From positions 1 to 11,286 of the forward strand of contig CAAGNL010000110.1 in NCBI GenBank assembly GCA_900771305.1: a stretch of 11,286 nucleotides of DNA. Reading direction: 5' to 3'. Both the position numbers and the translations under genes were made by a program. Of the stretch, positions 1-6,428 are shown in pieces (position 1 is the stretch's first letter; every line of letters begins with the position of its first letter). The notes under the pieces were generated by a model. The model was not told the DNA's origin, searched no databases, and saw only the letters and a list, made by a program, of their open reading frames with translations. The DNA comes from Kiritimatiellia bacterium (GTDB taxonomy: Bacteria > Verrucomicrobiota > Kiritimatiellia > RFP12 > UBA1067).

Positions 1-529
1 ACCACAGTCGTCCCGACGACCTTCTCCCGTCCGCCGTTCCGCCTCCGCCCCGCCGTGGCCCTGCGAGAAGCCGATGCGCGCGCCGGACGAACGTCCAGGC
101 GGCAATTCCCCCGTCGACGGCAAGTTCCAGGGGCGTTCTCCCGCCCGGGAACGGGTATTCGAACGGATCCCGCCCCTGACCGTACGCCGTGGAGTAGTCC
201 ACGCGCCGCCGGACGCCGCCCACGGTCTCCACTGTGGCGGTTCGCCCCGTCAGGCGGGTCTGCGCCCACGCCGGCAGGGCCTCGAGCCGCCTCTCGAGGA
301 CCTTGAGCGACGCGTGCGCCATCCGACGCGCCCGCCGTCGGGCGTTCCTTCTCTGGCGCCGATCGAGTGCCTGGGCGTACCTCCTCCTCTCCTCCTCCGT
401 CGCTTCGGGTCCGAACCACTTATCCCCCACGAGGACGCACCCGCCCCCGTCGAGCATTTTCCTGAGCTCGGTCTCTCTCTCCGCCCGACTCTTGGGCGCC
501 GCTTCGTCCTTTGTCGCTTTTCTCTCCAT
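1..529 (-). CDS. Arg-rich protein of unknown function, partial (C-terminus beyond left edge)
   Basis: An open frame runs leftward from an ATG at 529-527 and stays open for 176 codons to the window edge, so the C-terminus is missing. The start is supported by AAGGAG at 541-536, six bases before the ATG. The N-terminal 30 residues are charged. Next comes a GDKWFGPEATEEE stretch (about residues 35-47), then a very basic region rich in Arg (about 48-70) that probably forms a long helix, then a predicted soluble segment containing VDYSTAYGQGRDPFEYPFPGG (about 110-130). I see no signal peptide, membrane segment or catalytic motif, and I do not recognise the family. The basic helix could bind nucleic acid, but that is inference. 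It is transcribed divergently from the aminotransferase gene, and a long hairpin lies just upstream. A plus-strand frame also crosses this stretch but lacks a ribosome binding site and protein-like composition. Confidence 0.6.
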   Translation of the reverse strand, partial: MERKATKDEAAPKSRAERETELRKMLDGGGCVLVGDKWFGPEATEEERRRYAQALDRRQRRNARRRARRMAHASLKVLERRLEALPAWAQTRLTGRTATVETVGGVRRRVDYSTAYGQGRDPFEYPFPGGRTPLELAVDGGIAAWTFVRRAHRLLAGPRRGGGGTADGRRSSGRLW

Positions 530-535
530 CGTGCT

Positions 536-541
536 CTCCTT
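536..541 (-). promoter_or_regulatory. Shine-Dalgarno site of the leftward partial gene
   Basis: Reading leftward, AAGGAG lies six bases before the ATG at 529. It is the main evidence that the minus-strand frame at the left edge is a real gene. Confidence 0.6.
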
Positions 542-560
542 TCCCTCGTCCACCGTGCGA

Positions 561-603
561 ATAGTTCTCAATGGTCGCGTCCGGCGTGGCCATTGAGAAC
601 TAT
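561..603. repeat. Long hairpin 1 (14-bp perfect arms, related to hairpin 2)
   Basis: The left arm ATAGTTCTCAATGG (561-574) is perfectly complementary to 590-603. Pairing can continue inward with two G-T wobbles to 579/585, giving about 19 pairs around a 5-base loop. The outer arm sequence recurs exactly in hairpin 2 at 695-739, while the inner part differs. The hairpin lies about 30 bases upstream of the start of the leftward gene. Its right arm overlaps TATAGT (minus strand, 604-599), a possible -10 box for that gene, so it could be an operator or a 5'-leader structure. It could also be part of a mobile repeat. Function unknown. Confidence 0.85.
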
Positions 604-649
604 AGCCTGGACGCGGGAGATTAAAGCACATTTCCCGGAAAAGATCCTT

Positions 650-671
650 ACGAGAAAATGACGAGAAAATG
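650..671. repeat. Two tandem copies of an 11-base unit
   Basis: ACGAGAAAATG occurs at 650-660 and again, directly abutting, at 661-671. It sits between the two long hairpins and runs into the palindrome at 669-683. It may be part of a regulator-binding region or a remnant of an inserted element. Confidence 0.6.
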
Positions 672-683
672 ACAATTTGTCAT
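669..683. promoter_or_regulatory. Operator-like palindrome between the two hairpins
   Basis: ATGACAA-T-TTGTCAT is a perfect 7-base inverted repeat around one central base, the size expected for a dimeric DNA-binding protein. A second small palindrome, TTTCC-C-GGAAA, lies at 631-641. Both are in the AT-richer divergent intergenic region. No regulator is encoded nearby except possibly the partial leftward gene, so the binding partner is unknown. Confidence 0.35.
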
Positions 684-694
684 AATTGGCCTTC

Positions 695-739
695 CATAGT
701 TCTCAATGGTCACATCAGGAATGACCATTGAGAACTATG
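695..739. repeat. Long hairpin 2 (18-bp perfect arms, 9-base loop)
   Basis: The arm CATAGTTCTCAATGGTCA (695-712) is perfectly complementary to 722-739 around the loop at 713-721. The outer 14 bases match hairpin 1 exactly, and the two left arms begin 134-135 bases apart. A run of six T follows at 748-753, but eight bases after the stem, which is not a normal intrinsic terminator. The two copies look like members of a repeat family or paired binding sites. Confidence 0.85.
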
Positions 740-807
740 TACAGGGATTTTTTAAGACGAGAAGAGGCGGCCCAACTCGCGAATTATGCTCTATATGCGT
801 CAATTTG

Positions 808-822
808 TGGTATAATTGAGGC
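808..822 (+). promoter_or_regulatory. Extended -10 promoter, predicted leaderless start of the aminotransferase gene
   Basis: TGGTATAAT occupies 808-816, a perfect TATAAT preceded by the TGn extension. The ATG at 823 follows after exactly six bases, so the expected transcription start falls on or next to the A of the ATG. There is no room for a Shine-Dalgarno site in the transcript. I see no convincing -35 box, which extended -10 promoters often lack. The same arrangement occurs at 4951-4965. Confidence 0.7.
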
Positions 823-2040
823 ATGCAAACGGTTACCAATCAGATTAAACAGTCCATGGCGGGATCGTCTTGGATTCGTAAGATGTTCGAAAAGGGCATC
901 GAACTCAAAAAACAGCATGGCGCGGATGCGGTCTGCGACTTCTCGCTCGGCAATCCGGACGTGCCGCCGCCGGCGAAGACCAAGGAGGTCCTCGAGGCCA
1001 TCGCCGCGAAGGCGATCGAGCCGCTCGGACTCGGCTACTGTCCGAACGCGGGGCTTCCGCCTGTACGCGAGGCGATCGCCGGCTATCTCGCGAAGCAGCA
1101 GGCGACCGATGTCAAGGCCGGCAACGTCATCATGACGGTAGGCGCGGCCGGGGCGCTTGTGAGCTTTTTCCGTGCGGTGATCGAACCCGGCGACGAGGTG
1201 ATCTGCCCGGCGCCCTACTTCGTGGAATACGGCAGCTACTGCGGGCATTTCGGCGGTGTGCTGAAGGCAATCGCCTCCAAGCCCGACGAGGGCTTCCGTC
1301 CAGATTGCGACGCGATGGCCGCGGCGGTGACGCCGAAGACGTGTGCCTTTCTCATCAACTCGCCGAACAATCCGACGGGCTGCATCTACGCCGAAGAGGA
1401 CCTCAGGCGCCTCGCGGAGATCGTGAACAAGGTGAACGCCGCCCGACAGGCCGAATTCGGCGATGCGGCGCGTCCGCTCTACCTCCTCAGCGACGAACCC
1501 TACCGCGCCTTCGCCTATGACGGCGCCGTGGTGCCGCCGGTGATGCCGCTCACGCCCTACGCGGTCGTGCTTGGGTCCTTCTCCAAGACGCTCTCGCTCG
1601 CGGGCGAGCGCATCGGCTATGTCGCGATCCACCCCGAGATGCCGGATGGAACGACGCTCGTCAACGCCGTCACGCTGACGAACCGCACGCTCGGCTTCGT
1701 GAACGCGCCGGTGATCGGCCAGCGCCTCGCGGCGCAGCTCCTCGACCAGACCGTCGACCTCGAGATCTACGACCGTCGCCGCAAGCTGATGGCGAAGGTG
1801 CTCTCCGACGCGGGTGTCGAGTTCGTGGAGCCGAAGGGGGCATTCTACTTCTTCCCGAAGGCACCGGGCGGCGACGATCTCAAGTTCGTGGACGCGCTCC
1901 AGGCGGAGCTCATTCTCGCGGTGCCGGGCCGTGGCTTCGGGATGGCTGGCCACATCCGCCTCTCCTGCAGCGTGGACGAGAAGATCATCGCCCGTTCAGC
2001 GGAAGGTTTCAAGCGCGCCGTCGCGAAGATGCGCGGTTGA
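823..2040 (+). CDS. PLP-dependent class I/II aminotransferase
   Basis: This 405-residue protein is a fold-type I aminotransferase of the aspartate aminotransferase superfamily. Cytosolic location is likely because there is no signal peptide. Visible motifs are SLGNPDVPPP (41-50), the NNPTG loop (182-186), SDEPY with Asp224 that should contact the PLP pyridine nitrogen, SFSKTLSLAGERIG with Lys255 as the PLP Schiff-base lysine, and HIRLSCS with Arg379 as the expected substrate-carboxylate arginine. Length is normal for the family. It would move an amino group between an amino acid and a 2-oxo acid; substrate cannot be read from sequence. The ATG at 823 is chosen because an extended -10 box lies six bases upstream, predicting leaderless translation. 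It heads a tight unit with the next two genes, although a metabolic link to those exported proteins is not obvious. Confidence 0.93.
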   Translation: MQTVTNQIKQSMAGSSWIRKMFEKGIELKKQHGADAVCDFSLGNPDVPPPAKTKEVLEAIAAKAIEPLGLGYCPNAGLPPVREAIAGYLAKQQATDVKAGNVIMTVGAAGALVSFFRAVIEPGDEVICPAPYFVEYGSYCGHFGGVLKAIASKPDEGFRPDCDAMAAAVTPKTCAFLINSPNNPTGCIYAEEDLRRLAEIVNKVNAARQAEFGDAARPLYLLSDEPYRAFAYDGAVVPPVMPLTPYAVVLGSFSKTLSLAGERIGYVAIHPEMPDGTTLVNAVTLTNRTLGFVNAPVIGQRLAAQLLDQTVDLEIYDRRRKLMAKVLSDAGVEFVEPKGAFYFFPKAPGGDDLKFVDALQAELILAVPGRGFGMAGHIRLSCSVDEKIIARSAEGFKRAVAKMRG

Positions 2041-2047
2041 GAAGGTT

Positions 2048-2054
2048 GAGGGAG
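2048..2054 (+). promoter_or_regulatory. Shine-Dalgarno site that fixes the start at 2061
   Basis: GAGGGAG at 2048-2054 stands six bases before the ATG at 2061. Upstream in-frame ATG 2037 overlaps the aminotransferase stop and would put non-signal residues before the leader; ATG 2079 has no properly spaced site. Confidence 0.6.
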
Positions 2055-2060
2055 TCGGGT

Positions 2061-3338
2061 ATGGTCGTCGTCAAGGGAATGAAAGTCGGTTATTCATTGC
2101 TGGCGGTGCTCATGCCTTTTCTGGCGTTTGCGGAAAACGCGCGGGCGCCGATGGACTGGCATCCGGTGCAGACCAATGGAATCGCGCGCTGGAAGGCGGA
2201 GAACAAGGCACCGGACGGCGTCGTCGCCGACGTGGCGGCGCGGTCGGTTCGTTTTCTCGCCGAGGCGACGGGGACCGACGCGGGCGAGACGGTCGAGTTC
2301 TTCGCCATCGGTCCTCTCTCCGACCGTGCCTATGAATCGCTTCTCGTGACGGTGGCGTCGCCGACGGCGATCGCCGCCGCCTTCGACAAGATTGGCCTGC
2401 CGCGCGGTGTCGGCGCCAATCCCCTGCAGGCGCGACTCTGGCCGTACGGCGAGAAGGTGGAGATCTCCGTGAAGCCGTGGGGCGTCGCCTCCACGGCGAA
2501 TGCAGGATCAGGTCTCACCCGGCTCGTGAAGGACGTCCGGACGAAGGAAGAGGGAGATTCCCTTTCCGCGCCGGTGGTCTGGACGGCTGGTGCCCGCGAC
2601 GGACGCGACATGCCCATCGCCGCGACGAATATGCCGTGCGCCGTCTTCGCGCTCTACAATCACGCCCCTTCGCTGCTGCAGCTGGATGGACTCTTTGACC
2701 AGACGTCCACTTATGGCCGCTATGTCGCGGCGACGACGCAGAAGGCCGGTGAACTCTTCGAGGTGACGGCGACGTGGGATGGCAAGCCGCACGTGAAGGA
2801 CGTCGAACTGAAGCTTTCGGAATCGAATGCGGTCGCGCGAATCGCCGCGCTGCAGGAGACCGCAAAGCGGCTGGATGTCCATGTGCGCCTGGCGTTCGAT
2901 GCGAGCGTGACTGTGGCGCGGGCGGCAACCTATGCCGAGGCCTTCGCGTCCCTGGATGGCAAGGGACTGAAGATGAATGGCCAGGCGGAGGGTCAGTTCT
3001 TCTTCCGGGCGTTCCTTCCGGACCCGGCCTGGCGCGAACGCGCCGGACGCATCTTCCAGCCGTTTGAAGTCCATATCGCCGCCAATGGCGCGCGCACCTT
3101 CGTCTTCTGCGAGGAGGACTGGAGCGGCGAAGGCATCGACCCCGTGCTGAAACCGAAGGCGACGCCCTTCAAGGACTGGAGCGAGCTGCCGGGGTTGATC
3201 GCGAAGACGGGCGAACAGGGGGAGAAGATCAGCGTGCTCTTCCTCTTCGCGCCGAAATCCACGCCAGTGGCGGATCTGACGCCGATTCTGAAGGCAACGT
3301 CCACCCGCATCAATACGTTCTACGTTTTCGGGGAGTGA
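2061..3338 (+). CDS. Secreted protein with YdjY-like domain, function unknown
   Basis: From the ATG at 2061 the protein is 425 residues. Residues 1-24 form a signal peptide (basic start, hydrophobic core, AFA before the likely cleavage site), so it should be periplasmic or extracellular. Residues about 60-140 resemble the YdjY-type domain known from PVC bacteria: VEFFAIGPLSDRAYESLLVT, an IAAAFDKIGLPRG helix-turn and WPYGEKVEISVKPWG. The middle (about 205-250) contains LFDQTSTYGRYVA. The C-terminal 40 residues have a strand-helix-strand look that loosely recalls the ExbD periplasmic domain, a weak impression only. No catalytic residues are evident. It follows the aminotransferase by 20 bases and precedes the lipase-like gene by 3, so the three are almost certainly co-transcribed. 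The YdjY assignment is from remembered family pattern. Confidence 0.8.
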   Translation: MVVVKGMKVGYSLLAVLMPFLAFAENARAPMDWHPVQTNGIARWKAENKAPDGVVADVAARSVRFLAEATGTDAGETVEFFAIGPLSDRAYESLLVTVASPTAIAAAFDKIGLPRGVGANPLQARLWPYGEKVEISVKPWGVASTANAGSGLTRLVKDVRTKEEGDSLSAPVVWTAGARDGRDMPIAATNMPCAVFALYNHAPSLLQLDGLFDQTSTYGRYVAATTQKAGELFEVTATWDGKPHVKDVELKLSESNAVARIAALQETAKRLDVHVRLAFDASVTVARAATYAEAFASLDGKGLKMNGQAEGQFFFRAFLPDPAWRERAGRIFQPFEVHIAANGARTFVFCEEDWSGEGIDPVLKPKATPFKDWSELPGLIAKTGEQGEKISVLFLFAPKSTPVADLTPILKATSTRINTFYVFGE

Positions 3339-3341
3339 GGC

Positions 3342-4781
3342 ATGGCGACCTTTCGTCTTCGTACCGTTGGCGCACTCCTGGTGGGGGCGCTGCTGTTGAC
3401 GGCGGGATGCGTCTCCCCCTCCTCTTCGCGGGACTGGGAGACGAAGACCTTTGAATTTCCGTACCTGCTCGACTATGAGGTCGTGAACAGAGCCACGTTC
3501 ACCTGGAGGGACGATTATCTCGCACAGAGTTCGTTCGTCTATTCGCAGCGACTGGCAGGTCCGCTTTCCGCGCTTGCGGCCTGTGTCTACGGCTATCGTG
3601 GAGACATGGATCGCCATTCTCTGGTCCGGCTTGGCTTCAACGCCGCGACACTCTATCGTCGCTATGGGGCGGATCTCGACTACGCCCATCCCCGATACGG
3701 AAAGGACCAGGTCGGCTTCACGTTGGCGACGAAGCGGGTGATGCTGGATGGAACGGTTCGTGATGTCCTGCTGATCCTGGTGCGGGGGACGTTTGGCCGG
3801 GACGAATGGATTTCGAACATGAACATGTGCAACTCGTGGGGACGGGAGACGTCACCTGATCCTGCTCAGATGCCCGAATTGCACGAGGGATTCAACCGCG
3901 CCGCGGATGCCGTCCAGGAGGCGGTGGAGGCCTATGCGGCATCGAATCATATCGAACTCGCATCGGCAAAGGTTGTTGTGACCGGGCATAGCCGAGGGGC
4001 TGCCGTCGCGAACATCCTCGGTGCCCGCATCGATGACGGCGCGATGCTTTCGGGTGTTCGCTCCGGAAATGCGTTCGTCTACACATTCGCGACGCCGAAC
4101 ACCGTGTTCGGCCCTGGGGTGCAATGCGGCGTCGTGCAGTACGGCAATATCTTCAACATTCTGAATCCAGAGGATATGGTTCCGCTGGTGCCCATTGCCC
4201 GTTGGCACGCCCGTCGTTATGGCACAGACCTGTTTCTCAAGAACTACGATGAGCTCACGACGTGGGAGGTCTGGACGGATCCTTCCTACAATGCGATGAA
4301 GGACGAGTTTCGGCGAATGACGGGTTACGAGTGGTGGCATACACCGCTGGGGACGAACTCCACACAGGTTCTTCCGTCGCTTCTTGGTGCGGTGTCGCCC
4401 ACGGTGAAGGACCTCTATTTCGTTCCCCCTGAGCAGCGCGCCGCGGGTAATCTCACCAGCATCCATTCGATTCTCGAGACGTTCATCTACCGCAGTATGG
4501 ACGATCCCCGCGAAAAGGAGCGAGAGATGTCCCTCGGCAGTGATGTGAAGCATCTTACCGAAGCCTACACGAAGGTCAGTGAGCGCGAGGAGGAGCCGAC
4601 ACGGGACGAGGTGCGGTTCTTCGCCCCCGATGGACGCGATTTCTCCCGTCAGCCGGGCATGTTCGACTTCATCTGGCGTCTCTGCTGCATGCATGCCACG
4701 CAGACCTACATCGGCTGGATGAAGGCGGCGGAACTCCATGGGCCGGAAGCCGTCTACAAGAATTGGCCCTACGGAAATTGA
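3342..4781 (+). CDS. Class 3 lipase-like alpha/beta-hydrolase lipoprotein
   Basis: This 479-residue protein has a lipoprotein signal ending in LLLTAGC, so Cys23 should be lipidated. The hydrolase core shows the class 3 lipase pattern: LVRGTFGRDEW (147-156) for the oxyanion hole region, the nucleophile elbow GHSRG (215-219) with Ser217, NPEDMVPLVP with Asp278 in the usual acid position, and IHSILETFIY with His375 as probable catalytic histidine. These families cleave acyl esters of lipids or other substrates; the actual substrate is unknown. Residues about 390-479 are an extra C-terminal region rich in charged and aromatic residues that I do not recognise. The ATG at 3342 is three bases after the previous stop and has GGGAG at 3331-3335 as ribosome binding site. 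It ends the first three-gene unit, and a new promoter follows 170 bases later. Confidence 0.85.
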   Translation: MATFRLRTVGALLVGALLLTAGCVSPSSSRDWETKTFEFPYLLDYEVVNRATFTWRDDYLAQSSFVYSQRLAGPLSALAACVYGYRGDMDRHSLVRLGFNAATLYRRYGADLDYAHPRYGKDQVGFTLATKRVMLDGTVRDVLLILVRGTFGRDEWISNMNMCNSWGRETSPDPAQMPELHEGFNRAADAVQEAVEAYAASNHIELASAKVVVTGHSRGAAVANILGARIDDGAMLSGVRSGNAFVYTFATPNTVFGPGVQCGVVQYGNIFNILNPEDMVPLVPIARWHARRYGTDLFLKNYDELTTWEVWTDPSYNAMKDEFRRMTGYEWWHTPLGTNSTQVLPSLLGAVSPTVKDLYFVPPEQRAAGNLTSIHSILETFIYRSMDDPREKEREMSLGSDVKHLTEAYTKVSEREEEPTRDEVRFFAPDGRDFSRQPGMFDFIWRLCCMHATQTYIGWMKAAELHGPEAVYKNWPYGN

Positions 4782-4950
4782 CGGGAGCGTCCGCGGGGCG
4801 CCAAGCGGATCGTCTTGCCTGGTTTTCCGAGGTACGCCTCTGCCGGGCGTCCGTGAGGTCTGTGAGGATGCGATGGCGGAGACGCAGGGCCTTGTGGTCA
4901 AGTTCATCGTGTCGCGCGCCTGAGTTGTGTCGCACGAACGAGCGGGGATT

Positions 4951-4965
4951 TGCTATAATTCCCGC
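4951..4965 (+). promoter_or_regulatory. Extended -10 promoter, predicted leaderless start of the GH39-like gene
   Basis: TGCTATAAT at 4951-4959 is an extended -10 box with a perfect TATAAT. The ATG at 4966 follows after exactly six bases, the same geometry as at 808-822. The predicted RNA starts at the ATG. No clear -35 box is visible. The rest of the 184-base gap (4782-4950) holds no gene, hairpin or terminator that I can support. Confidence 0.7.
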
Positions 4966-6396
4966 ATGAACGTGAAAATGAATGTGTTTGCGGGTGCTTT
5001 TGCGCTTGCATCGTCCGTGTTTGCCGTTCCGACGGCGGATTTCACCCAGGAGACGGGCAAGATCCGTCCCGAACTCCATTCCTCGGGCTTCGGTCCGATG
5101 ATCTGTTCGTGTCCGCAGGAGACGATCGACGACATCAAGTCGATGGGCTTCTCGTTCGCCCGCACGCACGACTGGGCGCTCATCAATCCTGCTGAGCGCG
5201 TGTGCGACTACTACCACATCTTCCCGTTGATGCATCTCGACGCGAAGGATCCGAAGAACTACCACTTCGGTCCGACGGACTATCTCCTCAAACGGACGCG
5301 CGAGGAGACGGGGCTCGACATCTTCTATCGTCTGGGCACGTCGATCGAGCATTCAGGGCCGAAGATCCACTTCAACTCGCTGATCCCCGAGGACTTCGAT
5401 AAGGTCGCGGAGATTTTCGCCGGTACGATCCGCCACTACAACAAGGGCTGGGCGAACGGCTACAACTGGAACATCAAGTACTGGGAACTCTGGAACGAGC
5501 CGGACGGCACAAACAACATGTGGTGCGAACCGGAGGGCGACACGCCGAAGAACGCCGCACAGCGCCGCGACAAGTTTGTGAAGTTCTTCGTCATCTGCCT
5601 GAAGCGACTTAAGAGCGAATTCCCCGACACCAAAATTGGCGGTCCGGCGCTCTGCTGGATGAATCCCGACTACTTCAAGGCTCTGCTGAAGGGGTGCCAG
5701 GAGGCGGGCGTGGCGCCGGACTTCATCTCCTGGCACAGCTATAGCCGCGACCCCGACGCCATCATGCGAATGGCGGACGACGCGCGGAAGATCTGCGACG
5801 CGTTCGGCTTCACGAAATGCGAACTGATCATCAACGAGTGGCATTTCTTCGGCAACTACACGTGGGGGGATCTGCGGAGCCCCGATCCGAAGATCCAGGA
5901 ACGCGTGCTCTCCGGTCCCGGGGCGCACAACGGCATCGACTCCGCCGCCTTCACGCTCGCAACGCTGGCGAAATTCCAGTCGTCCAAGTACGACCAGGCC
6001 TACTACTATGGCTGCCGCCACAACGGCAGCTGGGGCTACAAGGACTACCAGTCCCGGAAGTACAAGACCTACCATGCGCTGAGGCTCTTCGGCGACCTGG
6101 TGAAGAACTATCCGACGATCTGCTCCGTGACGGGCGGCGTGAAGGGGGATCCGCTGGCGTTTGCAGTGAAGTCCGCCGATGGAAAGAAGAGCGCACTGCT
6201 CGTGGTCGACTACAAGGGCAAGGGACGCACCTTGACGGTGAACGTGAAGGGCGTCGACGGCAAGAAGGTCGTGGCGAAGGTGCTCGATTCCACGCGCGAC
6301 GTCGAGGAGTGCGCGGCCGATCTGCAGGACGGCGTGCTGAAGCTCGAGAAGTCGGACGAGAACTCGGCGGCGTTCCTCGTGACGTTTGATCTGTGA
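4966..6396 (+). CDS. Secreted GH39-like glycoside hydrolase (clan GH-A)
   Basis: The protein is 476 residues from the ATG at 4966. Residues 1-20 are a signal peptide ending in SVFA, so it is exported. The catalytic domain is a clan A (beta/alpha)8 barrel: YWELWNEPD carries the acid/base Glu178 in the WNEP motif, PDFISWHSYS (251-260) matches the strand-6 signature, and LIINEWHF carries the probable nucleophile Glu291. The overall pattern best fits GH39, whose members include beta-xylosidases, but other clan A families are possible. The C-terminal 80 residues (about 395-476) look like the small beta domain that often follows such barrels. An upstream in-frame GTG at 4927 is rejected because the -10 box would then lie inside the gene and the signal peptide would be displaced. 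It heads the four-gene glycan-degradation group; backbone or side-chain xylose release is a plausible role. Confidence 0.83.
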   Translation: MNVKMNVFAGAFALASSVFAVPTADFTQETGKIRPELHSSGFGPMICSCPQETIDDIKSMGFSFARTHDWALINPAERVCDYYHIFPLMHLDAKDPKNYHFGPTDYLLKRTREETGLDIFYRLGTSIEHSGPKIHFNSLIPEDFDKVAEIFAGTIRHYNKGWANGYNWNIKYWELWNEPDGTNNMWCEPEGDTPKNAAQRRDKFVKFFVICLKRLKSEFPDTKIGGPALCWMNPDYFKALLKGCQEAGVAPDFISWHSYSRDPDAIMRMADDARKICDAFGFTKCELIINEWHFFGNYTWGDLRSPDPKIQERVLSGPGAHNGIDSAAFTLATLAKFQSSKYDQAYYYGCRHNGSWGYKDYQSRKYKTYHALRLFGDLVKNYPTICSVTGGVKGDPLAFAVKSADGKKSALLVVDYKGKGRTLTVNVKGVDGKKVVAKVLDSTRDVEECAADLQDGVLKLEKSDENSAAFLVTFDL

Positions 6397-6410
6397 CGCC
6401 TCAACGACTC

Positions 6411-6420
6411 TAAAATAGGA
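6411..6420 (+). promoter_or_regulatory. Possible -10 box (TAAAAT) and weak Shine-Dalgarno site before the CE15 gene
   Basis: TAAAAT at 6411-6416 resembles a -10 box and lies six bases before a GTG at 6423, again the leaderless spacing. AGGA at 6417-6420 lies eight bases before the ATG at 6429 and could serve as a weak ribosome binding site instead. The two readings cannot be separated by eye. Confidence 0.3.
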
Positions 6421-6428
6421 TAGTGGCT

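Noticed and set aside
74..661. Plus-strand open frame opposite the leftward partial gene
   Set aside because: No ribosome binding site, Pro/Arg/Ser-rich shadow composition, and it runs through hairpin 1; the minus-strand frame has a good start signal.
695..753. Hairpin 2 plus T-run as an intrinsic terminator
   Set aside because: The T-run begins eight bases after the stem, and there is no upstream plus-strand gene to terminate; the related hairpin 1 has no T-run.
784..1953. Minus-strand open frame of 389 codons opposite the aminotransferase
   Set aside because: The aminotransferase motifs on the plus strand are unambiguous, and the antisense product resembles no protein.
4738..4923. Short plus-strand frame (61 codons) bridging the lipase end and the gap before the GH39-like gene
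   Set aside because: It starts inside the lipase gene out of frame, has no clear ribosome binding site and no recognisable features.
4927..4965. GTG 4927 as start of the GH39-like gene
   Set aside because: It would place the -10 box inside the coding region and add 13 residues before a complete signal peptide.
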